This document shows, piece after piece, positions 1 to 8,081 of a stretch of 64,000 nt of DNA; the stretch's first letter is position 1; each line of letters starts with the position of its first letter. The notes below the pieces were generated by a model that was not told the origin of the DNA, made no database searches, and saw only the letters and a program-made list of their open reading frames with translations. The position numbers were made by a program, and so were the translations under genes. The DNA is from JAQUBU01 sp036677685 (GTDB lineage: Bacteria; Bacillota; Syntrophomonadia; Syntrophomonadales; Syntrophomonadaceae). The stretch spans positions 246,965 to 310,964 of the forward strand of contig JAVBWA010000008.1 in the NCBI GenBank assembly GCA_036677685.1, in the 5' to 3' direction.

Positions 1-552
1 ACCCATTATGACAGCATCTCAGCATTCATCAAAAGCATCCGGGGATCAGATCCCGATGCCGCGCTTTTTTGGCTGGCTTATATGCTGGAAGGCGGTGAAG
101 ATCCAAAGTTTATTGCCCGGCGGTTAATCGTTCACGCTGCTGAAGACATTGGCCTGGCCGACCCCTTTGCACTGGTCCTGGCAACCACGGCCGCCCAATC
201 TGTACAGTTCGTAGGGCTGCCCGAAGCTCGCATTCCGCTGTCCGAAGCCACCATTTATCTGGCCACCGCCCCCAAAAGCAATAGCAGCCTGGCAATAGAT
301 GCAGCCATATCGGCAGTTCGCCGGAGCAATAATATAAAAGTGCCGGCCCATATCGCCGACACGTCTCATTCCAAAGCATCCAGCCTGCTGGGCAAAGGCA
401 AGGGTTATAAATATCCCCACAATTATGGGGGTTATGTAGAGCAAAACTATATGCCCGATAACCTGCCTGACTCTAAATTTTATAAGCCAGGGGAAAATGC
501 CAATGAGCAACGGATCAAATTTTTCCTCAATAATTTACCTGGAAAAAAATAA
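1..552 (+). CDS. rarA: Replication-associated recombination protein A, C-terminal part (5' end outside window)
   Basis: The reading frame is open from base 1, so this is the last 183 residues of a longer protein. It opens with HYDSISAFIKSIRGSDPDAA and continues through AAEDIGLADPFAL and the GKGYKYPHNYGGYVEQNYMP segment. These are hallmarks of the C-terminal oligomerisation domain of RarA/MgsA (WHIP/MgsA AAA+ ATPases). The ATPase core with its Walker motifs would lie upstream. Family members act at stalled replication forks and process single-stranded DNA ends. The gene stops at a TAA and converges on trxA 32 bp away. Confidence 0.95.
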   Translation, partial: THYDSISAFIKSIRGSDPDAALFWLAYMLEGGEDPKFIARRLIVHAAEDIGLADPFALVLATTAAQSVQFVGLPEARIPLSEATIYLATAPKSNSSLAIDAAISAVRRSNNIKVPAHIADTSHSKASSLLGKGKGYKYPHNYGGYVEQNYMPDNLPDSKFYKPGENANEQRIKFFLNNLPGKK

Positions 553-584
553 CGGGGGATATATCCCCCTGGCTTATTGTTAAA

Positions 585-905
585 CTATAATTCGTCAACA
601 GCCTTCTGTAATTGAGCTTTGTTCTGTGCTCCCACAATTCGTTTGACCTCCGCACCATCTTTAAAAATGGTCAGGGTGGGAATGCCTCTGATGCCAAACT
701 GCGCCGCCAGGCTCTGATTTTCATCAACATTTACTTTGCCGACTTTTATTTTACCTTCATTGTCAGCAGCCAGACTTTCCACAACCGGCCCCACCATTTT
801 GCAGGGACCGCACCAGGGAGCCCAGAAATCCACCAGTACCGGCATATCGGATTGCAGAACCTCCTGAGTCCAATTATCAATGTTGAATACCTTTACATCA
901 GCCAT
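585..905 (-). CDS. trxA: Thioredoxin
   Basis: A 106-residue single-domain thioredoxin with the redox motif WCGPC near residues 30-34, preceded by VLVDFWAP, and the cis-proline segment GIRGIPT. It reduces protein disulfides in the cytoplasm. Two ATGs are adjacent. GGAGGG lies 4 bases before the first and 7 before the second (905), so the second is preferred; starting at 908 would add one Met. The csoR gene begins about 300 bp upstream on the same strand with only 24 bp between the two genes. trxA is therefore probably cotranscribed with csoR and placed under its copper-type operator. Confidence 0.96.
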   Translation of the reverse strand: MADVKVFNIDNWTQEVLQSDMPVLVDFWAPWCGPCKMVGPVVESLAADNEGKIKVGKVNVDENQSLAAQFGIRGIPTLTIFKDGAEVKRIVGAQNKAQLQKAVDEL

Positions 906-929
906 CATTAATCCCTCCTAATATCTCGG

Positions 930-1205
930 TTATTTGATCAGCCTTCCCATCATAGTTACAATCTCCTGAAAGTTATCCTCCTGCTGCTCATCACCCATAG
1001 CACGGAAGATGCACTCGCGGGCATGATTCTCAAACATTAGAATACCTACCTGATTTACTGCTGATTTGATAGCGGCAATTTGATTTAGAATCTCCCCGCA
1101 ATCAGCTTCAGCTTCAATCATCCCCTGTACTCCCCGGACCTGCCCTTCAATGCGCCTTAGCCTGACTAGAATCTTCTTTTGGATATCTTTTTTAACTTCC
1201 TTCAA
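930..1205 (-). CDS. csoR: CsoR-type copper-sensing repressor
   Basis: A 91-residue all-helical protein of the CsoR/RcnR (DUF156) family, with RLRRIEGQVRGV at residues 15-26. Cys36, His61 and Cys65 fall at the numbering of the Cu(I) ligands described for Mycobacterium tuberculosis CsoR. RcnR would be H-C-H-H, and CstR lacks the His. The start is a TTG, because the ATG five bases upstream hits a stop at once. The ribosome site is the G-run of the operator itself. Binding the operator just upstream would shut off csoR and trxA until copper is present. No copper exporter or chaperone is seen nearby, which is unusual for the family. Confidence 0.9.
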   Translation of the reverse strand: MKEVKKDIQKKILVRLRRIEGQVRGVQGMIEAEADCGEILNQIAAIKSAVNQVGILMFENHARECIFRAMGDEQQEDNFQEIVTMMGRLIK

Positions 1206-1210
1206 TCCAT

Positions 1211-1227
1211 ATACCCCCCTCGGGTAT
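1211..1227 (-). promoter_or_regulatory. CsoR operator (imperfect palindrome)
   Basis: On the minus strand this reads ATACCCGAGGGGGGTAT, an inverted repeat ATACCC/GGGTAT separated by a G-rich centre. It closely resembles the known Bacillus CsoR box (TACCC, five bases, GGGGTA). It lies between the promoter and the TTG start of csoR and overlaps its ribosome site, as expected for autorepression. Confidence 0.8.
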
Positions 1228-1236
1228 CTTGCCCAT

Positions 1237-1265
1237 ATTATAAAATGCTCCTAAAAATATGTCAA
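1237..1265 (-). promoter_or_regulatory. Sigma-A promoter of csoR-trxA
   Basis: Minus-strand TTGACA (1265-1260) and TATAAT (1242-1237) are both perfect consensus hexamers with a 17-bp spacer. The CsoR palindrome begins 9 bp downstream of the -10 box, so a bound repressor would cover the start point. Confidence 0.85.
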
Positions 1266-1279
1266 CCTAATATTAATTT

Positions 1280-1443
1280 TAAGCATCGAAAGAACACAAT
1301 TTAATCATTCCCGAAGGGAATCAATATAAGTGGTCCCCGTAGGGGGCAACACACCGCTGCAACGAGGTGGAAGAACCCACCGCTTTTTTTTTGCTAATAG
1401 GAGCTGACCCCTTAAAAACGCGTGGGACATTCTTCACCTCGTT
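1280..1443 (-). repeat. Dispersed repeat, copy A (long form)
   Basis: This is one of four related copies (others at 6672-6858, 21358-21486 and 21487-21618). In reading direction the element starts with AACGAGG, contains a GGCGGG...CCCGCC-like hairpin and GTTGCAGC, and ends in GATGCTTA. Copy A carries the extra ~53-bp module with CCCCTACGGGGACCACTT that is also in copy B but missing from the two short copies. It lacks most of the AAACTGC/GCAGTTT hairpin near the end. It lies in an intergenic stretch and encodes nothing I can see. Confidence 0.75.
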
Positions 1444-1526
1444 ATAGTATGCCATTTTTGTCTTGAATTAGTTTACTAATCCTTGAATAAATAAATTCAT
1501 TAAAGATCTGATCCCGCAAATATTAA

Positions 1527-1550
1527 TCCCGTACCAATGCTGATACGGGA
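1527..1550. terminator. Hairpin, possible terminator of the 33-residue gene
   Basis: TCCCGTA (1527-1533) pairs with TACGGGA (1544-1550) around a 10-base loop. It sits just past the end of the small minus-strand gene at 1607. A clear U-run is missing on the minus side, while CATTTTTC follows on the plus side, so the direction is uncertain. Confidence 0.4.
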
Positions 1551-1606
1551 CATTTTTCAGAATTTACTTGCTTAGACCTATGGAGCCGACCTCACAATTC
1601 CCTTCA

Positions 1607-1708
1607 TTAGATAACATAGAACAGGCCCATAACTACACCAAAAGAAATCAGCAGCCAAATCAGGGTTCTTAACATTTCACCCTTGACTTGTTTACTTAAT
1701 TCTTCCAT
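1607..1708 (-). CDS. Small membrane protein (33 residues)
   Basis: ATG at 1708 is preceded by GGAGGG with a 7-base spacer and opens a 33-codon frame. It has a charged N-terminus (MEELSKQVKGEMLR) followed by one hydrophobic helix (TLIWLLISFGVVMGLFYVI) and then a stop. A consensus ribosome site plus a single clean membrane segment argues for a real small gene. No family is recognised. It stands alone between two repeat-rich intergenic stretches. It is too short for homology to decide, and the function is unknown. Confidence 0.6.
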   Translation of the reverse strand: MEELSKQVKGEMLRTLIWLLISFGVVMGLFYVI

Positions 1709-1877
1709 CTTAAAACCCTCCTTTTAATGTAAGGGGACACACCCCTAATTTCCATATCACACATTTTTAACAGTTATACTGTCATAAATTAGTATCTTCA
1801 TACGACTGCTGTGCCCTCGGGCGAGGTCCCATGGTGTGTTTAATAAATTTTTCTTTATCCAATTATATCACAAAAAA

Positions 1878-3107
1878 TTACTTTTTGATGTTCCCAGGAC
1901 CTACCTGAATGATCGTATCCGTCGGCGGGAAATATTGTTCAGACAAAAGACCCTTTTCTACATTCTGCCCATTTCTTTTTACGACCCGATAGGTTCTTTT
2001 AATCCACCCGCTTTTGCCTTCTTGTTTTACGATCCGCTGTTGGGGTGATAAACGATAATTAAGCTTAATGATTACTTGCGGCACCAGTTCTTCTTTTTCG
2101 CTTAGCAATTTAATTTCCTTGGCAGGGTCGGTTTGACAGCCAATAATTCTAACCAACAAAGTGCTGCCTTCAATAGAAAGAGACAATAAAACCGGATGTT
2201 TCAGATTGTTTTCTATTAGACTCCCATCGGTAATCAATCCAGCCTGTCGGCATGCTTTTAATATACTGTTCCCGACCTGTTGCTGGATTGATTGCGGAAA
2301 AGCTGTTATTTCCGGGGAACCGGCCTTCTCTCCATCCGGATTCCTGAACAAATACAATTTCTCCTCGGGCATAATAATTACTCCATTCAACTTGTCGAGG
2401 AGAGCCTTGGCTTCATCCGCAGTTAAATTGATAATACTGGCGTTAACCCCCAGGTTGTCTTTAACGCTTTCAATATCTCCTATCCTAACCCGGGACAGCA
2501 CTTCATTACATTTGATTTTTACGGGTCCCAGGAAACCCCGGGCCAGAGCTTCATTAATATTGTTTAAACTGTAATTAACATTGATGGCATATCCGTTTTT
2601 ATGAGCTATATACTCCAAGTATTCATTGTTATAGATAATTCGCGCATTAACCGCAGGTTGGTCATTTTCCTTTTTTAGTTCCAGCAGTTTCTTATAAAGC
2701 TTTTCTTTGTCCCATTCCAATACCGGAGTTATTTCCTGCTCTTCGCCCCTTAAAAGGCTGTGCTGCAAAACATTATTATCTTCACTTTTATATAATTTAT
2801 CTAATTTTTCCAGAGTAGCGCTTACATCATAGCTGACACCTATTTCCGCCATCGGGATTGTTATCGTTTTTTCATATAAAGTGATAGTTAAGTTGTTCCC
2901 CCAACTGGAGGCCATATTCCGGGTTAAAGCATCGCGAGCTTCCTCTTTGCTTAAATTGGCCAGGGAAATGCCAGCTACGGAGACATTGGAAGGATAGCGT
3001 TCCGAATCTCTTCCGGCCAGAGCTAAAGACACAATAAACAGAGTAGTGGCAACTGCCACTACTGCTAATGTTATGACTTTTAAGCCTATTTTCCCAGCAT
3101 CAGTCAT
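1878..3107 (-). CDS. VanW-like, peptidoglycan-binding-like surface protein
   Basis: 409 residues. Residues 8-31 form a membrane anchor. Residues ~40-150 resemble the PG_binding_4 domain found before VanW or L,D-transpeptidase domains (VAGISLANLSKEEARDAL). Residues ~225-330 resemble a degenerate VanW domain (LNGVIIMPEEKLYLF in place of the usual PGExFSFN). The C-terminal ~45 residues (TYRVVKRNGQNVEKGLLSEQ) look like a G5-type module. The protein is expected outside the cell, on or near the wall. Its start is 20 bp downstream of the PRC-barrel gene, so the two are probably an operon. The weak VanW core suggests a divergent or binding-only role. Confidence 0.7.
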   Translation of the reverse strand: MTDAGKIGLKVITLAVVAVATTLFIVSLALAGRDSERYPSNVSVAGISLANLSKEEARDALTRNMASSWGNNLTITLYEKTITIPMAEIGVSYDVSATLEKLDKLYKSEDNNVLQHSLLRGEEQEITPVLEWDKEKLYKKLLELKKENDQPAVNARIIYNNEYLEYIAHKNGYAINVNYSLNNINEALARGFLGPVKIKCNEVLSRVRIGDIESVKDNLGVNASIINLTADEAKALLDKLNGVIIMPEEKLYLFRNPDGEKAGSPEITAFPQSIQQQVGNSILKACRQAGLITDGSLIENNLKHPVLLSLSIEGSTLLVRIIGCQTDPAKEIKLLSEKEELVPQVIIKLNYRLSPQQRIVKQEGKSGWIKRTYRVVKRNGQNVEKGLLSEQYFPPTDTIIQVGPGNIKK

Positions 3108-3126
3108 ATATTATACTCCCATTTAA

Positions 3127-3984
3127 TTACCGGGCGCATTGAGTAAGTTCTACAAATTTATTATTAGCTTCGGCCAAATCAAGAATGGCTTCGGTGACTA
3201 CAGTTCCCTGAGCAATAAGGATATTGCCGGCGGCGTCTCTGATGTCCTGAATAAGTTTCTTACCCATCAAAAACTGACGTTGTCTTTGTTTAAAAAAGGT
3301 CGCACCATCTGTAGAAGTTGGTGTGGGTGCAGCCGATTGCACGGGTTCAGGGGCTTTGACCGTGGTTGGGACTTCCGGCGCAGGGGATGAGGGCGCAGGC
3401 TGTTCAACCACTGGAGCATCCGGTATGCTTGTTTCGATTTGTCCGGTCGGGGCGGAGGGAGCCAAATCTTCCGAGCTTGTTTCCTGAACTGAAGTTGAGG
3501 GAGGAGTAGAGCCCGCATGTTCTTTTATCACCACAACATCGATACCATATGTTATAACCTGCCCCGCCTCTATGATCTCTATTTTAGATTCGTCCTCGGC
3601 GGTTCTATATTCAAGACGGGAGATCTTTCCGTTGTCTTCATCAACTATATACTCACTAACAACCCCTATGAGATTACCCCTGTTGGTTAATACCCGGTTT
3701 CCCTTCAGTTCAATATTCCGTTCAAGAAGTTTATTGGCATTTGCTGTTTCATTAATAGGGGTTAGCAGGTTGTCTCTCTCCGTAGTTACGGCATGTTCAC
3801 CAATACCCAAAACTGATTTGTAAGCCAATACGCGAGCACCTACATACCAGTTGTGGTTGCTAACCAGAATAAAATCCACCTTTCCTTCTTCGGGATTAAT
3901 AACTAGATCCTTAACCTGTCCAATCTTTTTTCCATCAATAATGGAAAAAACAGGCAAGCCAATAATCTCCTGGCTTTTTTTCAT
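3127..3984 (-). CDS. PRC-barrel domain protein
   Basis: The start at 3984 (MKKSQEIIGLPVFSI) has GGGAG 8 bases upstream. A longer version from 4002 has no ribosome site. Residues ~3-80 and ~85-160 are two PRC-barrel repeats (GKKIGQVKDLVINPEEGKVD, then GNLIGVVSEYIVDEDNGKIS). A Pro/Ser/Ala-rich linker (~160-230) and a final ~45-residue helical module (GKKLIQDIRDAAGNILIAQG) follow. PRC barrels occur in RimM and in photosynthetic reaction-centre H subunits and mediate protein or RNA contacts. Similar two-barrel proteins in Clostridia are often near sporulation or envelope genes. The role is unknown here. Confidence 0.8.
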   Translation of the reverse strand: MKKSQEIIGLPVFSIIDGKKIGQVKDLVINPEEGKVDFILVSNHNWYVGARVLAYKSVLGIGEHAVTTERDNLLTPINETANANKLLERNIELKGNRVLTNRGNLIGVVSEYIVDEDNGKISRLEYRTAEDESKIEIIEAGQVITYGIDVVVIKEHAGSTPPSTSVQETSSEDLAPSAPTGQIETSIPDAPVVEQPAPSSPAPEVPTTVKAPEPVQSAAPTPTSTDGATFFKQRQRQFLMGKKLIQDIRDAAGNILIAQGTVVTEAILDLAEANNKFVELTQCAR

Positions 3985-4146
3985 TTTCCCTGCTCCCTTC
4001 ATCTAATGTCTGAAATATTTTTATCCTTGCTGCTCTTCAATTCGCAAGGCTTGATTCATAATTTAACATGCAGGCATATTTAATCTATTATACCGTATTG
4101 TTAATCTACTAGCATTATAATATAAAACCTGCATTTTCTAAACATT

Positions 4147-6477
4147 TTAGGATAATAACCGGAAAATCCCGACTATTTCCGTATTTAAAAGTTCTTTGAG
4201 TTCAGCATCTTCAGTCAGGGCGTCAGCATCCATAAAGCATTGTACTGCTTCCTGCCAGTTGCTCATCTCTTTCAAAGCAAAGCCCTGATCTATAAGCTCG
4301 TAGAGCAAGGGGGCGGGGTCCAAGGTCTGGTCTGCCAATGGTCCTGATTCAGCCATAATTTCCGTTTCATCCGCACTTTCTTCTGCAATCTCCAATATAG
4401 TTTGCTCAGCTTGGACAGGCGGGGTTTCAATTAGTTCCGGCAAGTCTTCAGGTTCAGCAGAGTATTCTATTTCAGTTAGTTCTTCTGTTTCAAAACCGGG
4501 CTCCGGTTTTTCGGTATCCATACCAGATTCCCCGATTATTTCAAGCACTTCCGGTTCGGCCTCCGGCAATTCTTCCGGTTCCGTCGCAAAATAGGCTGCT
4601 GTTGTTTCCAGGGGTTCGCGTGTTTCAAGTTCAATTACAGGCTCACTGCTTATCTCTTCAAAGCTTCGATTACTATCGGTTTCCAGGGTATCGATATTTT
4701 CCATTTCAATTAGATCCATACTGGCGGCTTCAAGTTCTTCGGCTTCTGTTAAAATTGATTCCGTCAGCGTTGCAATTTCTGCCGGGGTTTCTTCTAAACC
4801 CTCTACAACAGGAATTTGTTCAGCTTCAGATATTATTTCAGCAAACTGTTCTGCCTCTTGCTTCCCGGCTTCAATTGTATCATCTGCGGTTTGAATATCT
4901 TCTATTTCCAAAGATTCTGCCGGTTCTTCAACCTCACTCTTTGCTTCCCCAAAGCTCAAATCACTTTCATTCTCAAAGTCTTCTTTATTATCCGCTTCAG
5001 CTATATCCAAACTGGCAGCCGCAAAATCATCAGCTTCCACTGCAATCGGTTCCAAAACCGGTGCAGCTGCTGCCGGAATTTCTTCTAAATCTTGCATAGA
5101 GGAAGTTTGCTCAGCTTCAGGTACTGCCTCGGCAAGTTTTTCTACCTCCTGCTTCTCTGCTTCTCCTGTCTCTTCTATGGTTTGGGCAGCTTCTATTTCC
5201 ATCAATTCGGTCGGCTCTTCCGTCCTGCTGCTTGAATCTTCCCTGAGTTCATTTTCTGCCGCTTGGCCCTGGTCAAGTTCTTCCACGATTTCAGCACTTA
5301 TTTCTCCGGTCTTGGCTGTTTCATCGCCCTCCAGCCAAATTTCATTTTCCTTATCAAATATATCAAGGCTGGCGATACCTAAATCTTCGACACCTGATAC
5401 CAATGCTTGTTCTACTGGTTCAGCTTCTGCTGTATCCTCTGCCTCGAGAATTGCGGCCGCAGGTTCATCGGCTATTTCGGAAATGCTATCAGCCGTCTTC
5501 TCAGCTTCTTTTTCAAGTTCATTAATCGTTTCGGCAACGGTTTCTTTAAGCAATGCTTCAAAAGCTTCCTCCGGATGCGGTCCTTCGCTGACATTGGGCA
5601 GGGCTGTTTCAGGCTCTTCCAGTAATTCAAGTTCGGGAACCAATTTCAGGCTTACCTGGGAATCGGAATCTTCTCTAATTTCGCTTTCCAGTTCATCAAC
5701 CCCAACCTTTTCCGGTATATCCGTATCTACCTGGAGATCGGGGAGGACATCGGGTATTGTGCCGATTAGCTCAATTGCTTCCTGGGGTTGATCGGTCAGT
5801 GATCCGCCAGCAGTGTCCGAAAGGTCAGAAGCATCTCCGGCAGCAGCTTCAGCAGTCAAGTCCTCCTGAGCTTTTTCTTCTTCCGTATTATCCTTATCAT
5901 CGATATTTACAGCTAATTCTTCACTGGCTTTGGCTTCCAACTGGCTGAATATATCCGGTTTAGTAATGGTATCTTCGGCTATTTCCTGAGTAATTTCTTC
6001 AAGAGATGTCTCATTATTATCCATTTCCGTAAGCAGGGTTGCCGGTTCTGGGTATTCGGCAGACTCCATCTCGGCAGCCTGCCTGGCAATTAAACTATTT
6101 ATTGCTTGTTCATCACCAAGAGTGACCAAGTTTCCAGTTGAATCCGTTGATATATCGTAGCCTTGCCTCTCCATGTTTACCATGAGTTGTTCAAGTTCGT
6201 TCCCGGTTACCAGAGTTCCCTTGCTTTCGATAACATACTCTTTTTTATTCCCTAAAAGATATCGGGTCATTACCAGAATGACCACAATATATGTCAACAG
6301 GGCAATAAATGTCCCTAGTTTTGCTATGATCAAGGGAAAAGTAACTATAATCAGCCATGAAATTATAACAACCATTGAAATATTTCTTCGGGAAACCCCT
6401 TCTCTATGCAATAGATATGCCATTACTGCGCCAATGGGGAGAAATACTAAAATTACATACATAATATATTCACGCAT
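4147..6477 (-). CDS. Membrane-anchored, very acidic repeat protein with TPR-like C-terminus
   Basis: 776 residues. Three predicted membrane helices (about 6-23, 33-51, 54-73) are followed by a small folded-looking stretch to ~135 and then ~580 residues dominated by Glu, Ala and Asp. An internal duplication of ~97 residues is visible: 420-514 and 517-612 share EEPxExxEIE, QT, EAEQ and an (A)AS(L/M)D(I/L) block. Residues ~720-776 (LLYELIDQGFALKEMSNWQE) resemble a TPR hairpin. The architecture, membrane helices then acidic linker then TPR-like end, recalls FimV-like polar scaffolds in general shape only; no homology is claimed. It lies upstream of and on the same strand as the PRC-barrel gene, 145 bp away. 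Confidence 0.7.
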   Translation of the reverse strand: MREYIMYVILVFLPIGAVMAYLLHREGVSRRNISMVVIISWLIIVTFPLIIAKLGTFIALLTYIVVILVMTRYLLGNKKEYVIESKGTLVTGNELEQLMVNMERQGYDISTDSTGNLVTLGDEQAINSLIARQAAEMESAEYPEPATLLTEMDNNETSLEEITQEIAEDTITKPDIFSQLEAKASEELAVNIDDKDNTEEEKAQEDLTAEAAAGDASDLSDTAGGSLTDQPQEAIELIGTIPDVLPDLQVDTDIPEKVGVDELESEIREDSDSQVSLKLVPELELLEEPETALPNVSEGPHPEEAFEALLKETVAETINELEKEAEKTADSISEIADEPAAAILEAEDTAEAEPVEQALVSGVEDLGIASLDIFDKENEIWLEGDETAKTGEISAEIVEELDQGQAAENELREDSSSRTEEPTELMEIEAAQTIEETGEAEKQEVEKLAEAVPEAEQTSSMQDLEEIPAAAAPVLEPIAVEADDFAAASLDIAEADNKEDFENESDLSFGEAKSEVEEPAESLEIEDIQTADDTIEAGKQEAEQFAEIISEAEQIPVVEGLEETPAEIATLTESILTEAEELEAASMDLIEMENIDTLETDSNRSFEEISSEPVIELETREPLETTAAYFATEPEELPEAEPEVLEIIGESGMDTEKPEPGFETEELTEIEYSAEPEDLPELIETPPVQAEQTILEIAEESADETEIMAESGPLADQTLDPAPLLYELIDQGFALKEMSNWQEAVQCFMDADALTEDAELKELLNTEIVGIFRLLS

Positions 6478-6984
6478 GTTAACCCATCCGATCAGCTTAT
6501 TCCGATTTCTGTAACTGTTTCGACAACAAATCTCTATTTCCTTTAAATGCTTTACAAAATTCAGGATAAATGCGACTTTTCAGCTATATTGCCCGTTAAG
6601 CACCTTTTATTTAATTTGACAAAAATAATAATAATCCTCCCCTGTAGGACTTCGAAAGTTCTTATATTTAAAACGAGGCGAAAAGATGTCCCCCCCTTCT
6701 TTAAGTGGTCGGGGTCCTATTAATAAAACAGGCGGCGGGTTATGATCTCCCGCTGCGTTGCAGCGCTGTGTTGCCCCCTACGGGGACCACTTATATTGAT
6801 TTCCTTAGGGAATGATTAAATTGTGTTGAAACTGCTCCGCAGTTTCTTCCGATGCTTAAAAATTAAAAATATGCAAGAAATAACGGGCTCCTAAAGATAG
6901 CCCGCTAGAGTGTGCTTTTATAAATAAATACTAATTTTTTTCTATTGTTCCCTTGTATAAATGACTCGGCTTTACTCCCGGATT
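6478..6984. other. Intergenic stretch holding repeat copy B and a hairpin
   Basis: No gene is seen. It contains the dispersed repeat (6672-6858) and a hairpin CGGGCT (6884-6889)/AGCCCG (6899-6904) just downstream of the stop of the 118-residue gene, on the far side of the repeat. Confidence 0.6.
6672..6858 (+). repeat. Dispersed repeat, copy B (long form)
   Basis: The most complete copy: AACGAGG start, TTCTTTAAGTGGTC, a GGCGGG/CCCGC hairpin, GTTGCAGC, GTGTTG, the ~53-bp module, a second GTGTTG, an AAACTGC-TCC-GCAGTTT hairpin, and GATGCTTA at the end. The module is flanked by the direct repeat GTGTTG. This explains how the short copies (21358-21618) could arise by deletion, or the long ones by insertion. 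Confidence 0.75.
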
Positions 6985-7341
6985 TCAACTAACCTTGGCC
7001 AGTTCTCTGCTGTCCAACAGTTTTTTGCTTATCAGGGTTTGATACCCTTCATCTTCAGTATCATCCCCTAAATACCCGCTCCTTAAAAGCTCGTTAAATT
7101 CTTCCTTGCTAAGCACCGTATGCTTGATTACCGGAAAGCCCATAGCTTCGATGGCTTCCAAATAAGCATTATCCTGCTTGTGGACGGGTGCGGCTTCGCA
7201 ATAAGCAGCTATTAGCTCTTCGTTGAATTCCTCCTTGCTAAGTACCGTATGCTTGATTACCGGATAATCCATTTCCTCCAGTTGCTCCAAATAGGTGTTT
7301 TCAATAATCGTCTTGATTTTACCCTTGTTTCCTTTATTCAT
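6985..7341 (-). CDS. Small protein with two 31-residue tandem repeats
   Basis: 118 residues, preceded by a GGAGGG-type ribosome site. Residues 17-47 and 60-90 are near copies. Both contain YLE, then a hydrophobic block, then PVIKHTVLSKEEFNE and a terminal Tyr; the repeat period is 43 residues. The DNA of the copies is also almost identical (TAAGnACCGTATGCTTGATT shared), so the duplication is recent or kept uniform by conversion. The N-terminus is basic and the C-terminus acidic. No signal peptide or membrane segment is seen. The family is not recognised. Confidence 0.65.
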   Translation of the reverse strand: MNKGNKGKIKTIIENTYLEQLEEMDYPVIKHTVLSKEEFNEELIAAYCEAAPVHKQDNAYLEAIEAMGFPVIKHTVLSKEEFNELLRSGYLGDDTEDEGYQTLISKKLLDSRELAKVS

Positions 7342-7930
7342 AATATTACCCCCTCCTATTCTTAAAATTACCCCTTATATTTTTCCCCCGTAATTCTTTC
7401 TATCTAGTCCAGCGATTCCCTCAAGCGGTACTATTTCCAGGCTATGCCTCCCTCCGATTCAAAGCCGGTCTGCAAGCTAAGCTTGCTCTCTTACACTCCG
7501 GTTGTTTATACAACTAATTAGCAAAATTCGTGCCAGCTCCCAAGGAAAATTGCCCAAATAAAAAACCGCGGTATTCCTTGCTTTTCAAAAGACCGGAATC
7601 CGCAGTCAAGTTATTTTTAAGTTTTCCCCTTCTCCTATAATAGGAAGGTACACTTTCAAGGTATATAAAATCCCGATTTATACTAATTTGCGAGCACTTT
7701 CTCAAAATAGGAGAACGCTTTTCCCAAAACCACTTCCTATAATAAAAATGTACAGGATTTTAAATCCTACCCTTGAGTACTTAGGCAAACGGCCAATAAT
7801 TACAATATTATTCCTGCCAATGGTCAAAATGGTGGTCAAAAATTTCACAGGAATTGTTTAATTCGATAAATAGAAATCATAAATAAAGACTCAATCTTCG
7901 TTTAATTTGTTAATTTGACTTAGTATAATT
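7342..7930. other. Intergenic stretch, no gene supported
   Basis: A 740-bp gap separates the duplicated-repeat gene from the DUF3800 gene. It contains a perfect palindrome GCAAGC-TAA-GCTTGC (7472-7486) and two similar AT-rich patches (TCCTATAATAGGAAGGTAC near 7630, TTCCTATAATAAAAATGTAC near 7733). The only open frame of size (7514-7705) has no ATG or ribosome site. Confidence 0.5.
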
Positions 7931-7956
7931 AAAAAGCCTACCGAATAACGGTAGGC
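7931..7956 (-). terminator. Rho-independent terminator of the DUF3800 gene
   Basis: GCCTACCG (7936-7943) and CGGTAGGC (7949-7956) form an 8-bp stem with a 5-base loop. On the minus strand it is followed by TTTTT, downstream of the gene that ends at 8082. Confidence 0.8.
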
Positions 7957-8081
7957 GAATTTTCTGATCAAGAGCAGTGCCGGAAAAGCCCCACTCCTTA
8001 GCCAGAACCAGATAAGCTCTGACCTATGATCAATTATAGTTTATGCTAAATATAGTTTATCGTCAAATACTATTTTTCCCA

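Noticed and set aside
5177..5791. 204-codon Ser-rich open frame on the plus strand
   Set aside because: It lies antisense to the Glu/Ala-rich tail of the acidic protein; Glu codons read as Ser/Phe codons on the other strand, so it is a composition shadow.
7514..7705. 63-codon minus-strand frame
   Set aside because: Starts at GTG without ribosome site; composition not protein-like.
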